A stretch of 64,000 bases of DNA from Oceanisphaera pacifica (GCF_017498065.1 NZ_JAGDFX010000001.1:1-64000); one strand, 5' to 3'. Positions 40,146 through 50,231 are shown, counted from the first letter of the stretch. Notes: generated by a model not told the origin, from the letters alone. Numbers and translations: made by a program.

Positions 40146-41189
40146 ATGCGTATCGAAGAAGACTTAAAGTTAGGCTTTAGCGACGTACTTTTTCGCCCTA
40201 AACGCTCTACCCTTAATAGCCGATCTCAAGTAGAGCTCAACCGCGAATTTGTGTTTAAGCATTCAGGTCGTCGTTGGTCTGGCGTGCCCATTATTGCTGC
40301 TAATATGGACACGGTAGCCACCTTTACTATGGCTCAAACGCTTGCCCAACATCAGATCCTAACTGCCGTACACAAGCATTACTCTGTGGACGAGTGGCAG
40401 GCATTTGTTAATGCACAAAGCAGCGACGTGTTAAAGCATGTCATTGTTTCTAGCGGCATTTCAGACAAAGAGTTTGAAAAACTCCAACAGGTATTAGCCC
40501 TGTCTGATGAGTTAAGCTTTATTTGTATTGATGTGGCCAACGGCTACAGCGAGCACTTTAGTGCCTTTGTTAGCAAAGTGCGCAAAGAGTGGCCGAAACA
40601 CACCATTATTGCTGGTAACGTAGTGACCGGCGAAATGGTAGAAGAGCTGATTTTATCCGGCGCCGACATTGTTAAAGTTGGCATAGGTCCTGGCTCTGTT
40701 TGTACTACTCGCGTTAAAACTGGCGTAGGCTATCCGCAATTATCAGCCATTATTGAGTGTGCCGATGCCGCGCACGGCCTAGAAGGTCAAATTATTGGTG
40801 ATGGCGGTTGTACCTGCCCAGGTGATGTCGCCAAAGCCTTTGGTGGCGGTGCCGACTTTGTGATGCTAGGTGGCATGTTAGCTGCACACGAAGAGTGTGG
40901 CGGTGACTTAGTTGAACGCGACGGTAAAACCTACATGAACTTCTATGGCATGAGCTCTTCTAGCGCCATGGATAAGCACTCTGGTGGCGTGGCTAAGTAC
41001 CGTGCAGCAGAAGGCAAAACCGTTGAAATCCCCTACCGCGGCCCAGTTGAAAACACCATTCAAGATATTTTGGGTGGCGTGCGCTCAACCTGTACTTATG
41101 TGGGCGCGGCTCGTTTAAAAGAGCTGACCAAACGCACTACCTTTATCCGCGTACGCGAGCAAGAAAACGTCGTATACGGTAAAGAGTAA
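40146..41189 (+). CDS. guaC: GMP reductase
   Basis: A 347-residue enzyme (E. coli 347) that deaminates GMP reductively to IMP with NADPH. The catalytic Cys is C186 in [32 protein letters not shown] and [10 protein letters not shown] are characteristic of GMP reductase rather than IMP dehydrogenase, and there is no CBS domain. GAGGTAATACC precedes the ATG. The leader contains a terminator-like hairpin. Confidence 0.97.
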   Translation: MRIEEDLKLGFSDVLFRPKRSTLNSRSQVELNREFVFKHSGRRWSGVPIIAANMDTVATFTMAQTLAQHQILTAVHKHYSVDEWQAFVNAQSSDVLKHVIVSSGISDKEFEKLQQVLALSDELSFICIDVANGYSEHFSAFVSKVRKEWPKHTIIAGNVVTGEMVEELILSGADIVKVGIGPGSVCTTRVKTGVGYPQLSAIIECADAAHGLEGQIIGDGGCTCPGDVAKAFGGGADFVMLGGMLAAHEECGGDLVERDGKTYMNFYGMSSSSAMDKHSGGVAKYRAAEGKTVEIPYRGPVENTIQDILGGVRSTCTYVGAARLKELTKRTTFIRVREQENVVYGKE

Positions 41190-41345
41190 AAAAGCTATCA
41201 GCGGTAAGCCTTCAGCGGTCAGAAAATCACCGTTATCTGTCAGCAACCGGGCTCATTATAGGCTCGGTTTATATTGGTCCCCGAGCTCACAAGACGGGAG
41301 TTTTGTTTGACTTACAGCTTAAAGCTGATGGCTTACAGCTGCTTT
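41190..41345. repeat. Palindromic repeat between guaC and efp
   Basis: AAGCTATCAGCGGTAAGCC near the guaC end and CTTACAGCTTAAAGCTGATG with GGCTTACAGCTG near the efp end are members of the same family as 6308-6396 and 510-548. Between them lies CCGGGCTCATTATAGGCTCGG, another small palindrome. Confidence 0.6.
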
Positions 41346-41350
41346 ACAAT

Positions 41351-41376
41351 AAAAAGGCGCCCAAAGGCGCCTTTTT
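41351..41376. terminator. Bidirectional terminator between guaC and efp
   Basis: Stem AAAAAGGCGCC (41351-41361) and GGCGCCTTTTT (41366-41376) with loop CAAA. A- and T-tracts flank both sides, between convergent genes. Confidence 0.88.
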
Positions 41377-41393
41377 TATTTTAAAGCCAAAGC

Positions 41394-41960
41394 TTACTTA
41401 ACGCGTGATACGTATTCGCCAGAGCGAGTGTCGACTTTCAACACTTCGCCAATTTGAATAAACAGCGGTACACGTACCACAGCGCCCGTGCTCAAGGTTG
41501 CAGGCTTGCCACCCGTGCCTGCGGTATCGCCTTTTAAACCGGGATCTGTGTCTGTTACTTCTAACTCAACAAAGTTAGGAGCCGTTACAGAAATAGTGGC
41601 TTCATTCCACAAAGTTAAGGTACATACGTCCTGCTCTTTTAACCACAGTTTAGTATCACCCACGGCTTTTTCATCGGCAGCCAGCTGTTCAAATGTGTTG
41701 TTATCCATAAAATGGTAAAACTCACCATCGTTATATAGATACGCCATTTCAACATCAACCACATCGGCCGCTTCAAAAGACTCACCCGATTTAAAGGTTT
41801 TTTCTAACTGTTTGCCATTAAGCAAACGGCGCAGCTTAACGCGGTTAAACGCTTGGCCTTTACCTGGTTTCACAAATTCGTTTTCAAGAATTGCGTAAGG
41901 CTCACCGTCTAACATAATTTTTAGGCCAGAACGGAAATCATTGGTACTATAAGAGGCCAT
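41394..41960 (-). CDS. efp: Translation elongation factor P
   Basis: A 188-residue EF-P, the same length as in E. coli, which rescues ribosomes stalled at polyproline stretches. The modified lysine is K34 in the KPGKGQAF loop. Three beta-barrel domains are implied by length, with the C-terminal [19 protein letters not shown] signature. Its modifying enzymes EpmA and EpmB are both within 2.7 kb. It is divergent from epmB, with 33 bases between the start codons. Confidence 0.98.
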   Translation of the reverse strand: MASYSTNDFRSGLKIMLDGEPYAILENEFVKPGKGQAFNRVKLRRLLNGKQLEKTFKSGESFEAADVVDVEMAYLYNDGEFYHFMDNNTFEQLAADEKAVGDTKLWLKEQDVCTLTLWNEATISVTAPNFVELEVTDTDPGLKGDTAGTGGKPATLSTGAVVRVPLFIQIGEVLKVDTRSGEYVSRVK

Positions 41961-41993
41961 ATCACCCTCGTTAGTTTGACAGAGTTGCAGAAA

Positions 41994-43031
41994 ATGCCGG
42001 CAATCATACCCCTAAAGCAGGGGAATTTACATATAAACTGGCAAAAAGAGCTGAGCCAGGCCTTTACCACTCCACAACAGCTGCTAGATTACTTACAGTT
42101 AGACCCCGCGCCTTGGCAGTCGGGCTTTAGCGCTCGGCGCTTATTTGCGATGCGAGTGCCTCAGCCTTTTGCGGCTAAAATGCGCAAAGGTGATGCCGAG
42201 GATCCCCTGCTTCGCCAAGTACTGCCATTAGCAGCCGAGTTTGATCAAGTGCCGGGCTTTGTGACCGATCCTCTCGAAGAGCACGACAGCGCCCTGCCAG
42301 GCTTACTGCATAAATACCGCTCTCGAGTATTACTGGTGGTGCGCGGCGGCTGTGCCATTAACTGCCGCTACTGCTTTCGCCGGCATTTTCCGTACGCAGA
42401 TAACAGCCCCAATCAAGCCGGCTGGCAAACCGCTTTAAGCTATATCAGCGAACACCCCGAGATCAACGAAGTGATCTTATCAGGGGGCGATCCCTTAATG
42501 GCCAAAGACGCCCAACTAAGCACATTACTCGATGGCATAGAAGCCATCCCTCATATCAAGCGCATACGCATTCATACTCGCTTACCTGTGGTAATACCCG
42601 CGCGCCTTACTCAAGACTTATTAACACGCCTTACCAAGAGTCGCTTGCAAGCGGTAATGGTATTGCACGTTAATCATGCCAATGAAATTGACCAAGATTT
42701 AAGCAACAGGCTTAACCATTGGCGCACCGCTGGCATAACATTGCTTAATCAAAGTGTATTATTGGCAGGAGTAAACGACAGCAGTCAGGCATTATGCAAA
42801 CTGTCGGAGCGTTTATTTGAAGCCGGCGTTTTACCTTATTATTTACACCAGCTCGATAAAGTAGCGGGTGCCGCACATTTTGCTGTAGATGACGCCAAAG
42901 CCGGCAGCTTAATGGCTAATATGCTGGCCGAGCTTCCCGGGTTTTTAGTGCCCAAATTAGTGCGTGAAATTGGTGGCGAACACCATAAAACCCCTATCGA
43001 TCTAGGCCTAGCGCCACAGTCACTACGTTAA
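41994..43031 (+). CDS. epmB: EF-P (R)-beta-lysine-forming lysine 2,3-aminomutase EpmB
   Basis: A 345-residue radical SAM, PLP-dependent aminomutase that makes (R)-beta-lysine for EF-P. The cluster motif is [15 protein letters not shown] (CxxxCxxC). [23 protein letters not shown]-like and [15 protein letters not shown] follow; the Lys in the last motif would hold PLP. It is shorter than clostridial lysine aminomutases, as usual for EpmB. The ATG at 41994 was preferred over a TTG at 41976; neither has a strong ribosome binding site. Confidence 0.95.
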   Translation: MPAIIPLKQGNLHINWQKELSQAFTTPQQLLDYLQLDPAPWQSGFSARRLFAMRVPQPFAAKMRKGDAEDPLLRQVLPLAAEFDQVPGFVTDPLEEHDSALPGLLHKYRSRVLLVVRGGCAINCRYCFRRHFPYADNSPNQAGWQTALSYISEHPEINEVILSGGDPLMAKDAQLSTLLDGIEAIPHIKRIRIHTRLPVVIPARLTQDLLTRLTKSRLQAVMVLHVNHANEIDQDLSNRLNHWRTAGITLLNQSVLLAGVNDSSQALCKLSERLFEAGVLPYYLHQLDKVAGAAHFAVDDAKAGSLMANMLAELPGFLVPKLVREIGGEHHKTPIDLGLAPQSLR

Positions 43032-43050
43032 GATTAACAAGGTCAATATC

Positions 43051-43359
43051 ATGAATGATTCAGTAACTAATAAACTCAACGACACCTTAAAAGATTTGTA
43101 TCACCAAGCCATTGATGCCGACAAAAAACTGGCGCAATTGCGCAGCAAAGGCCAAGCCAAGTTTAGTGCGGTATTACGTGAAGACAGTCAGTTTATTACT
43201 CATGCCGACCACTTTATGCCCTACGTTGCAGAGCTGGCTGAAGAGCTAGAAATATTACTCACCGCCACCGAAGAAGAGTACCAAGATTTGCTATCGCGCA
43301 TGGTGCACAAAATTCAATTACTAGCCGAAACCCTCAGTCAATTTATGCGCGTGTCTTAA
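43051..43359 (+). CDS. Small helical hypothetical protein (102 aa)
   Basis: A 102-residue protein, apparently all-helical, with acidic heptad-like runs (ELAEELEILLTATEEEYQDLL) and no signal peptide. I do not recognise the family. It follows epmB by 19 bases on the same strand, so it is probably in the same transcript. Codon use resembles neighbouring genes. A role in EF-P modification would be speculation. Confidence 0.65.
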   Translation: MNDSVTNKLNDTLKDLYHQAIDADKKLAQLRSKGQAKFSAVLREDSQFITHADHFMPYVAELAEELEILLTATEEEYQDLLSRMVHKIQLLAETLSQFMRVS

Positions 43360-43577
43360 AAAACAGCCATACGCTCTACGCTGACCGCTGTACGACAAAC
43401 CAAACCTTTAAGCCCTTTTCGGGGAGCTGTCAGCCATCAGCGGTCAGCGATCAGTTAAAGAAAAAGCGCTGTTTTCTGTAGTCCCACGCTCTAACAGACA
43501 GCTTTGAGCCTTACGCTGACCGCTGTACGAAAAAACCAAGCCGGTGTTTGTCTTGAACGTACGGCATTGTTTGTGCC

Positions 43578-43609
43578 GTCATCCTGAACTCGTTTCAGGA
43601 TCTCGATTT
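43578..43609 (+). repeat. GTCATCCTGAAC-type palindrome
   Basis: GTCATCCTGAACTCGTTTCA followed by GGATCTCGATTT contains the palindrome TCCTGAACTCGTTTCAGGA. An inverted copy is at 50648-50674. This word is widespread in intergenic DNA of many bacteria. Confidence 0.75.
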
Positions 43610-43633
43610 GTCTTTAGGCGTTAAACATAAAAA

Positions 43634-43663
43634 CGAGATACCGGAGCACGTCCGGTATGACGG
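43634..43663 (+). repeat. GATACCGGAGCACGTCCGGTATGAC palindrome
   Basis: A stem ATACCGGA / TCCGGTAT around GCACG, 25 bp after the GTCATCCTGAAC repeat. The two together enclose GATTTGTCTTTAGGCGTTAA and may form one composite element, since CGAGATAC and GTCATCC/TATGACGG mirror each other. Confidence 0.65.
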
Positions 43664-43767
43664 CAAAAAAACAGCCATACGCTTTACGCCGACCGCGGTA
43701 CGAAAAAACCAAATCAGTTCATCTTTCACGTACGGCGTACAGCGTTAAGCGTACGGCTGCAGTTAGA

Positions 43768-43905
43768 TGGATTGCCGCGTCGTTGCACTCCTCGCAATGA
43801 CCCAAAGGCAATGATGAATGTTGGATTTTGAATGTTGAATTAACTGACAAACACTCAATTCTGCTATCGCCCTTACGCTGTCATTGCGAGGCACGAAGCA
43901 ATCCA
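43768..43905 (+). repeat. 138-bp MITE-like element, copy 2
   Basis: Same length as 18138-18275 with about four substitutions and the same terminal inverted repeats. Here it is preceded by GTTAGA and followed by TTTCAAAAGAGAGCGCTACG. No gene inside. Confidence 0.85.
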
Positions 43906-43989
43906 TTTCAAAAGAGAGCGCTACGTCTAACCTACGCTCGGGATCGGTTTGCTCTTTTAAGCTGGGCGCCGAGCGCTGCTTTCTTTAAC

Positions 43990-44028
43990 TGATAGCTGAC
44001 GGCTTAAAGCTGACAGCTACCCGAAGGG
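43990..44028 (+). repeat. Dispersed repeat, second copy of 510-548
   Basis: TGATAGCTGACGGCTTAAAG continues to CCGAAGGG, next to the dusA stop codon. A GGGCGCCGAGCGC word lies just upstream (about 43962-43975), so both repeat types of 425-548 recur together here. Confidence 0.65.
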
Positions 44029-44029
44029 A

Positions 44030-45016
44030 TTAGTCTATGTAACAAAACTCTGGCACTTTCGCCATGGCCGCTTCTACTACCTCGGGCCCGGCGCCTTTTT
44101 TGTGGGCATTTTCGCTTAAATGGCGGCGCCATGCTCGTGCGCCGGGTAAGCCTTGAAAGATCCCCAAGGTATGGCGAGTAATATTACCTAAATAAGTATC
44201 TTGGCTTAATTGCTGTTCAATATAAGGTAATAACTGACGGATCACCTCATGGCGGCTGGGTATCTCATTGTGCTCATTAAACAATGTCCCATCTACCTGT
44301 GCCAAAATATACGGGTTTTGATACACCTCACGCCCCAGCATCACGCCATCGAGCTGCGCAAGATGCGTGTCCGCTTCAGCCAAGGTTTTAATGCCACCAT
44401 TCACCGCAATGGTTAGCTCAGGGTAATCACGCTTTAATTGATACACACGTTCATAATCCAGTGGCGGCACATCACGGTTTTGCTTAGGGCTTAACCCCTT
44501 TAACCAAGCCTTGCGCGCATGCACAATTAACGCATCCACTTTAACGTCGACCAAGCCATCTACGAGCGTACATAAAAACTCATAGCTGTCTTGCTCATCA
44601 ATACCAATGCGTGTTTTTACCGTTACCGGAATATCCACCGCCGCCTTCATGGCTGCCACACAGTCTGCCACCCGCTTGGGCTCTGCCATTAAACAGGCGC
44701 CAAACATACCATTTTGTACACGATCAGACGGGCAGCCCACATTTAGGTTAATTTCATCATAACCACGCTGCTTGGCCAAAGTGGCACATTCCGCCAACGC
44801 CACTGGATCACTGCCCCCTAGCTGTAATACCAGCGGATGCTCTTGTTCATTAAAACCAAGGTAATCGCCTTTGCCGTATAAGATAGCGCCTGTAGTAACC
44901 ATTTCTGTATATAACTGAGCATGGCGACTCATTAACCGATGAAAATAACGGCAATGACGGTCGGTCCAATCCAACATGGGGGCGACAGAAAAACGAGCAG
45001 AGGGATAATGATTCAT
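44030..45016 (-). CDS. dusA: tRNA-dihydrouridine(20/20a) synthase DusA
   Basis: A 328-residue FMN enzyme that reduces uridine 20/20a in the tRNA D loop. The catalytic Cys is C95 in [33 protein letters not shown] at the start, [27 protein letters not shown] and NGGIKTL are typical of DusA rather than DusB or DusC. It is divergent from zur; dusA and zur are also close in E. coli. Confidence 0.96.
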   Translation of the reverse strand: MNHYPSARFSVAPMLDWTDRHCRYFHRLMSRHAQLYTEMVTTGAILYGKGDYLGFNEQEHPLVLQLGGSDPVALAECATLAKQRGYDEINLNVGCPSDRVQNGMFGACLMAEPKRVADCVAAMKAAVDIPVTVKTRIGIDEQDSYEFLCTLVDGLVDVKVDALIVHARKAWLKGLSPKQNRDVPPLDYERVYQLKRDYPELTIAVNGGIKTLAEADTHLAQLDGVMLGREVYQNPYILAQVDGTLFNEHNEIPSRHEVIRQLLPYIEQQLSQDTYLGNITRHTLGIFQGLPGARAWRRHLSENAHKKGAGPEVVEAAMAKVPEFCYID

Positions 45017-45150
45017 AAAGACGATAACTTATTAGCGCACAAAGAAGGCCATTATACCCAAGCCCGCGCACAGTCCCAAACTTGTTTAGAGGAAGCGCTC
45101 GCCGGCTATGGTAATATGATCGCTGAAATTACAGAGGGTCGTCTTGGTTT

Positions 45151-45618
45151 ATGTCCATTCAACACCAGCTTGAACGTGCCGATTTATTGTGTAAGCAGCG
45201 CGGAGTACGCTTTACACCCACTCGGCGCAATGTGTTTACACTCATTGCCAGCTTTCAGGGCGCGGTGAGTGCCTATGATTTATTAGATAAGCTAAAAGAG
45301 CTAGAGCCTAATGCGAAACCGCCTACTGTGTATCGCGCACTAGACTTTTTACTCACTCAAGGCTTTATTCATAAAGTGGAGTCACTTAATGCGTTTTTGT
45401 TTTGCGAGCATTTTGATGAAGACCACCCTATGCAGTTATTAATTTGTAATGGCTGCGGGTTAGTGGTTGAGCTACATGATGCGGCCATTCACCAAGCCTT
45501 TGAACAACAAGCTAAACTAAATGGCTTTGCCATTATTAGTCAGTCTATTGAAGCCCACGGCCAATGCCAGCAGTGCCAAAAAATAGCCCCCAATACCCAG
45601 CATCAAGTGCCAAGCTAA
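45151..45618 (+). CDS. zur: Zinc uptake regulator Zur (Fur family)
   Basis: A 155-residue Fur-family repressor. The winged-helix part contains FTPTRRNVF and KPPTVYRALDFL as the recognition helix region. The metal-binding half has FCEHFDEDHPMQLLICNGCG and a second CQQC near the C-terminus, the structural zinc site. This arrangement fits Zur, which represses zinc-import genes. An upstream shadow frame overlaps but is not supported. Confidence 0.92.
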   Translation: MSIQHQLERADLLCKQRGVRFTPTRRNVFTLIASFQGAVSAYDLLDKLKELEPNAKPPTVYRALDFLLTQGFIHKVESLNAFLFCEHFDEDHPMQLLICNGCGLVVELHDAAIHQAFEQQAKLNGFAIISQSIEAHGQCQQCQKIAPNTQHQVPS

Positions 45619-45669
45619 CCCAATATTGTTACTTAGCCCCGAGCTTAACGCTATTTTATATTTATTGAG

Positions 45670-46554
45670 ATGACCTTAGCTATGCTTACTTTTTTATTGC
45701 CCCTCTCTCTTGCGCTAATGACATTGGTAATGGGGATGACGCTGGAGTTGTCCCATTTTAGCCGACTGCGCAAACAGCCACGGCCACTATTAATGGGACT
45801 ACTCATGCAGTGGTTGTTATTACCTCTACTGGCATGGGGGCTAATTATATTCTTGGCCTTACCACCATCCATAGCCGCCGCCTTAATTTTGATTAGCGCC
45901 GCCCCGGGTGGTGCCACTTCTAATATGTTTAGTTTTTTAGCCAATGGCGACAGTGCCTTATCGGTCAGTTTAACGGCATTAGTTGGCTTATTAGCGCCAT
46001 TTTGGATGCCTTTTGCCGTGATGTTGCAACTGTCTTGGCTAGGCGTAGCTGCCGACACTTTTGCACTCCCCTTGGCCCAAACCATAGCGCAGTTAGTACT
46101 CATTTGTATTGTTCCCGTCGTCATTGGCATGCTGATCCGCCGTCACTTTCACGACTGGGTTATCCGTTATCAACCACGATTTAAACAATTAAGCGGCTTA
46201 TTGTTTATGCTGGTGCTCGCAAGCCTGGTTACCCACAACCTGCCTAAACTGCCTTCTCTATTTAGTCATGCAGCAGTAGCCATGTTGTTACTCGCAACGC
46301 TAGCCTTAGCTTGCGGCTATTTGGGTGCCAAACTGGTGAGCTGTTCTGCATCTAGCTGTCGGAGTTTGGCATTTGAGGTAGGCATTCAAAATGGTGCAGT
46401 GGCGATTTTAGTCGCCTATACCCAGCTAGGATCAGATGAATTAGCCATGATGGCGCTGCTATACGGTATTGTAATGAATCTGCCAGCACTGGCATTATTA
46501 GCTTATTTTAAAGCGAAAAAAGTGCCCGATACGCAAGCGGCACGAGAGTGTTGA
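45670..46554 (+). CDS. Bile acid:sodium symporter (BASS) family transporter
   Basis: A 294-residue integral membrane protein with eight to ten hydrophobic segments. The family signature SAAPGGATSNMFSFLANGD lies in the centre of the first half, and EVGIQNGAVAILVA in the second. Such proteins usually carry organic anions with sodium. The substrate here is unknown. Two in-frame ATG codons (45670 and 45682) are possible starts. It stands 51 bases after zur, but no Zur link is evident. Confidence 0.88.
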   Translation: MTLAMLTFLLPLSLALMTLVMGMTLELSHFSRLRKQPRPLLMGLLMQWLLLPLLAWGLIIFLALPPSIAAALILISAAPGGATSNMFSFLANGDSALSVSLTALVGLLAPFWMPFAVMLQLSWLGVAADTFALPLAQTIAQLVLICIVPVVIGMLIRRHFHDWVIRYQPRFKQLSGLLFMLVLASLVTHNLPKLPSLFSHAAVAMLLLATLALACGYLGAKLVSCSASSCRSLAFEVGIQNGAVAILVAYTQLGSDELAMMALLYGIVMNLPALALLAYFKAKKVPDTQAAREC

Positions 46555-46605
46555 ATGCTTACTTTTAAACAGCACTCAACACTCAGCTAAGCGCTTAGCG
46601 CGCTA

Positions 46606-47694
46606 TTAATCCACGTATTCAAGTTTAGGTCTTGCGGTGAGGCGAGTGACTAACTCATAGGCAATGGTACCCACATGGCGAGCCACTTCTTCTGCGGCTA
46701 AACCATTGCCCCACAAAATGACTTCATCCCCCACTTGCTCAGTGCCCTCTGGCCCTAAATCAACGGTGGCCATATCCATGGCAACTCGGCCCACTAGTGG
46801 TACCCGACGGCCATTAACTAGCACAGGTGTGCCAGCCGGCGCCATTCGCGGGTAACCGTCACCATAACCGACCGCAATCACGCCAATACGCGTATCTCTT
46901 GGGCTTACCCAGCTGGCACCGTAGCCAATCGGCTCACCGGCTTTATGCTCGCGCACCGCAATTAAGCTACTGGTAAAGTCCATTGCGGGGCGCAAACCAA
47001 CATCGCTGCCTTGTTGCTCAGCAAAAGGAGTAATGCCATACAGCATGATACCGGGGCGAATAAAGTCGCTGTGTGCTTGGGGAAAGGCCATCACACCAGC
47101 CGAATTACATAAGGCGGTATGCCTGACTTTGCCAGCGGTGGCTTGTTGAAAGCGCGCAATGGCCGTTTCGGTAATGCTACGCTGCTCAGGCTCGTCAGCT
47201 TGGGCAAAATGCGTCATGGCATTCACCGGCTGCACCACTTGTGTAATCGCGTTCACCCGTGCAAATACCGCATCGGCTTGCTCTGGGCTAAAACCAATAC
47301 GGTGCATGCCCGAGTCTATTTTTATCCATGCGGTGATGGGAGCGGCAAGCGGCGTGGTCTCTAGCACCGCTAATTGAGCAAACTCGTGGATACACACCTG
47401 AAAATTATTAAGCGCGGCAAATTGTAGCTGCTCGGCATTTAAGAACCCCGACAACAGCAGAATCGGCTGCTTAATGCCGGATGAACGCAACTTTTGTGCT
47501 TCTTCAAACCGGGCAACGCCAAACATATCTGCTAATGGTTGCAATGCCGATGCAACCATCAAATCACCATGCCCATAGGCGTTCGCTTTTACCACAGCAA
47601 TGGCTTTTGCCGAGGGAGCTAAACGCTTAGCCTGTTGTAAATTATGCTGTACCGCCGACAGACTGATGCGAGCAATCGCCCCGTGTGCATCCAT
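46606..47694 (-). CDS. alr: Alanine racemase
   Basis: A 362-residue PLP enzyme that makes D-alanine for peptidoglycan. The PLP lysine is K36 in AVVKANAYGHG. The catalytic Tyr is in GYGASWVSPRD near residue 257. RPGIMLYGITPF and RVAMDMATVDLG are conserved family stretches. It lies nine bases after dnaB on the same strand; dnaB-alr is the enteric order. Confidence 0.97.
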   Translation of the reverse strand: MDAHGAIARISLSAVQHNLQQAKRLAPSAKAIAVVKANAYGHGDLMVASALQPLADMFGVARFEEAQKLRSSGIKQPILLLSGFLNAEQLQFAALNNFQVCIHEFAQLAVLETTPLAAPITAWIKIDSGMHRIGFSPEQADAVFARVNAITQVVQPVNAMTHFAQADEPEQRSITETAIARFQQATAGKVRHTALCNSAGVMAFPQAHSDFIRPGIMLYGITPFAEQQGSDVGLRPAMDFTSSLIAVREHKAGEPIGYGASWVSPRDTRIGVIAVGYGDGYPRMAPAGTPVLVNGRRVPLVGRVAMDMATVDLGPEGTEQVGDEVILWGNGLAAEEVARHVGTIAYELVTRLTARPKLEYVD

Positions 47695-47703
47695 CTCAAC
47701 TCC

Positions 47704-49098
47704 TTAATATTCATCATCAAATGCAGGGCCGGCATAGTTATCAAAGCGTGAAAACTGCCCCTGAAACGTCAGTCGTACCCGGCCAATAGGTCCATTTCGT
47801 TGCTTACCGATGATGATTTCGGCGATGCCTTTCTCTTCGCTATCGTCGTGATAAACCTCATCACGATAAATAAACATGATCAAGTCGGCATCTTGCTCTA
47901 TTGAGCCCGATTCACGTAAGTCTGAGTTAACGGGTCGTTTATCAGCACGCTGCTCTAGACTTCGGTTTAACTGAGATAAAGCGATGACAGGTACCTCTAA
48001 CTCTTTTGCCAACGCTTTAAGTGAGCGAGATATTTCAGCAATTTCCAGTGTTCGATTATCCGCTAAGCTGGGGACCGTCATTAGTTGCAAATAATCAATC
48101 ATGATCATACTAATGCCGCCATGCTCACGGGCTATACGCCGCGCGCGCGAGCGCACTTCTGTCGGCGTTAGGCCCGATGAATCATCAATATACAACTGAC
48201 CTTTCTCTAACAGCATCCCCATAGTAGAAGACAACCGAGCCCAATCTTCATCATCTAATTGCCCGGTTCGGATTTTGGTTTGATCAATCCGACCAAGCGA
48301 GGCAAGCATCCGCATAATAATCTGCTCAGATGGCATTTCCAAGGAGAATATAAGAGCAGGTTTGTCTTTTGTGAGCGCGGCATGCTCACAGAGGTTCATC
48401 GCAAAGGTTGTTTTACCCATAGAAGGTCGAGCAGCGACAATAACAAGATCTGAATCCTGAAAACCCGCCGTCATTTTATCCAGATCTTTGTAGCCCGAAG
48501 AGACACCCGTCACCCCGTTATGAGGGCTCTTATAAAGCTCTTCGATACGGTCAATGGTGTGTTCTAATAACGCCCGTAACGGCTGCGGACCTTCATTAAC
48601 ATTGGTCCGACTTTCGGCAATGTTAAATACTTTAGTTTCTGCCAAGTCTATTAGGTCATCGGCATTGCGCCCTTGGGGATCAAAACCCGACTCCGCAATA
48701 TCATTCGCTACCGCTATCATTTCTCGCACCAGCGCACGCTCGCGCACGATATCGGCATAGGCACCAATATTAGCGGCACTGGGCGTATTTTTAGCAATTT
48801 CAACTAAATATGAAAAACCACCCACAGTATCAAGAGACTCATGGCGTTCTAATTCTTCTTGTACGGTAATTAAATCAATAGGGTTATTTAGCTGCGCTAA
48901 TCGATGTATGGCCTGAAAAATAAGGCGATGAGGTCGACTATAAAAGTCGGGCTCTGCGACTTTTTCCGCCACTCGATCCCAAGCGTTGTTATCCAACAGC
49001 AAGCCACCCAGCACAGATTGCTCCGCCTCAAAAGAATGAGGGGGCATTTTTAGCTGAGCTACAGCTTGATCAGTTTTGGTGGCGTTTTTTTCGCTCAT
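47704..49098 (-). CDS. dnaB: Replicative DNA helicase DnaB
   Basis: A 464-residue hexameric 5'-3' helicase of the replisome. The N-terminal domain begins PPHSFEAEQSVLGGLLLDN. The RecA-like C-terminal domain has Walker A RPSMGKT at residues 224-230, MIDYLQLM as Walker B, and SQLNRSLEQR with DLRESGSIEQDAD near the end. No intein is present. It is divergent from the Tim44-like gene. Confidence 0.98.
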   Translation of the reverse strand: MSEKNATKTDQAVAQLKMPPHSFEAEQSVLGGLLLDNNAWDRVAEKVAEPDFYSRPHRLIFQAIHRLAQLNNPIDLITVQEELERHESLDTVGGFSYLVEIAKNTPSAANIGAYADIVRERALVREMIAVANDIAESGFDPQGRNADDLIDLAETKVFNIAESRTNVNEGPQPLRALLEHTIDRIEELYKSPHNGVTGVSSGYKDLDKMTAGFQDSDLVIVAARPSMGKTTFAMNLCEHAALTKDKPALIFSLEMPSEQIIMRMLASLGRIDQTKIRTGQLDDEDWARLSSTMGMLLEKGQLYIDDSSGLTPTEVRSRARRIAREHGGISMIMIDYLQLMTVPSLADNRTLEIAEISRSLKALAKELEVPVIALSQLNRSLEQRADKRPVNSDLRESGSIEQDADLIMFIYRDEVYHDDSEEKGIAEIIIGKQRNGPIGRVRLTFQGQFSRFDNYAGPAFDDEY

Positions 49099-49332
49099 CT
49101 ATTTTCTCTCTGCAGTTGTCTATAACGAGACTGTCTATAGCAAGGTATAAAAAGCGGCTACATACATTGAATTACAATACTGACATTGTACATGTGATAC
49201 CTCAGTCTTGGCATCTTGATACCCCAATACATTCTCAATGGATAATTAGATATTCCGCTGAATAAGTGAACAGTAGTTGACTTAACATGCCCCTGCTTTA
49301 GGATGTGCTCTTCGTTACTTAAGGAAGCTAAC

Positions 49333-50208
49333 ATGCGCAAACTTCTTACTTTATTTACTCTTATCTTTGCCGTTGGCATTACTGCCACAGCATTTGATGC
49401 CGAAGCTCGTAAAATGGGTGGCGGCCGCTCTTTCGGAAAATCGTTTAAAACGGCCCCAGCACAACCCGCTAAACAGCAAAACACCGCTAACCAAGCTGGC
49501 CAAACTCAACAACCGAAAAAAACCGGTGGTATGGGTGGCATGATGGGCGGCCTACTGGGCGGTTTATTAGCCGGTGGTTTATTTGCCGCCTTGCTAGGCT
49601 CAGGCGCATTTGAAGGCTTTCAAATGATGGACTTCTTATTGATCGCCGGTCTCGCGTTTGTCGCCTTTAAAATATTTAGCGCGTTACGCAAAGGCAAAGC
49701 CCCCACATCAAGGGCGGCATACAGTGGCCCTCAACAATTTGAAGCACCGCAACAGCCTGTTACCCCTATGTCGGCATCGCCTGCAGGTGCCAGCGGCGGT
49801 TTTACCCCCTCAGATGTTCCCTTTAACCTGCCTCCTGGTTTTGACATGCAGGCCTTTCTACAAGGCTCTCGCGAGCATTACCGTACTTTGCAGGATGCGT
49901 GGAACACCAATGATCTAGAGAAGATCCGTGAATACGTGTCACCGGCGTTGTTTAACGACTTAAGCCAAGAGCGTGCAACCTTAACCGGTGATCAGCATAC
50001 TGAAGTGATGTTTGTTGATGCCGAGCTGGTACGTGCCGATCACACCTCTTATCACGCCCAAGTCAGCTTAAAGTTTAGTGGCCGCTATCGTGATAGCCAA
50101 GAAGCCATTGAGCAAGATATTAACGAGATTTGGCATCTTGAGCGCGATTTAACCACCGAAAATGCCCCTTGGCTAATCGTTGGTCTAGATGAGAACAACA
50201 ATGCCTAA
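49333..50208 (+). CDS. Tim44-like domain protein, exported or membrane-anchored
   Basis: A 291-residue protein. A signal peptide (residues 1-25, cleaved around FDAEA) is followed by RKMGGGRSFGKS, a Gln/Pro-rich linker, and a glycine-rich hydrophobic pair of segments (MGGMMGGLLGGLLAGG and FLLIAGLAFVAFKIF). The C-terminal 130 residues fit the Tim44-like/NTF2-type domain seen in many proteobacterial proteins of unknown role. The ATG at 49333 follows AAGGA; the frame is open ten codons further upstream. A terminator follows. Confidence 0.85.
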   Translation: MRKLLTLFTLIFAVGITATAFDAEARKMGGGRSFGKSFKTAPAQPAKQQNTANQAGQTQQPKKTGGMGGMMGGLLGGLLAGGLFAALLGSGAFEGFQMMDFLLIAGLAFVAFKIFSALRKGKAPTSRAAYSGPQQFEAPQQPVTPMSASPAGASGGFTPSDVPFNLPPGFDMQAFLQGSREHYRTLQDAWNTNDLEKIREYVSPALFNDLSQERATLTGDQHTEVMFVDAELVRADHTSYHAQVSLKFSGRYRDSQEAIEQDINEIWHLERDLTTENAPWLIVGLDENNNA

Positions 50209-50231
50209 ATAGGCGTTATAAACGAAGACAG

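Larger units (their letters stand above)
43360..43767. repeat. Cluster of palindromic repeats after epmB operon
   Basis: About 400 bp of gene-free DNA made of several related words: CAGCCATACGCTCTACGCTG, GAGCCTTACGCTGACCGCTG, CAGCCATACGCTTTACGCCG and GTACGGCGTACAGCGTTAAG. Each ends in a TGTACGA-like trailer followed by an A-run. Inverted relatives are at 50500-50790. A stretch near 43445-43490 (CTGTTTTCTGTAGTCCCACGC) recurs inverted near 50567-50600. Confidence 0.7.
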
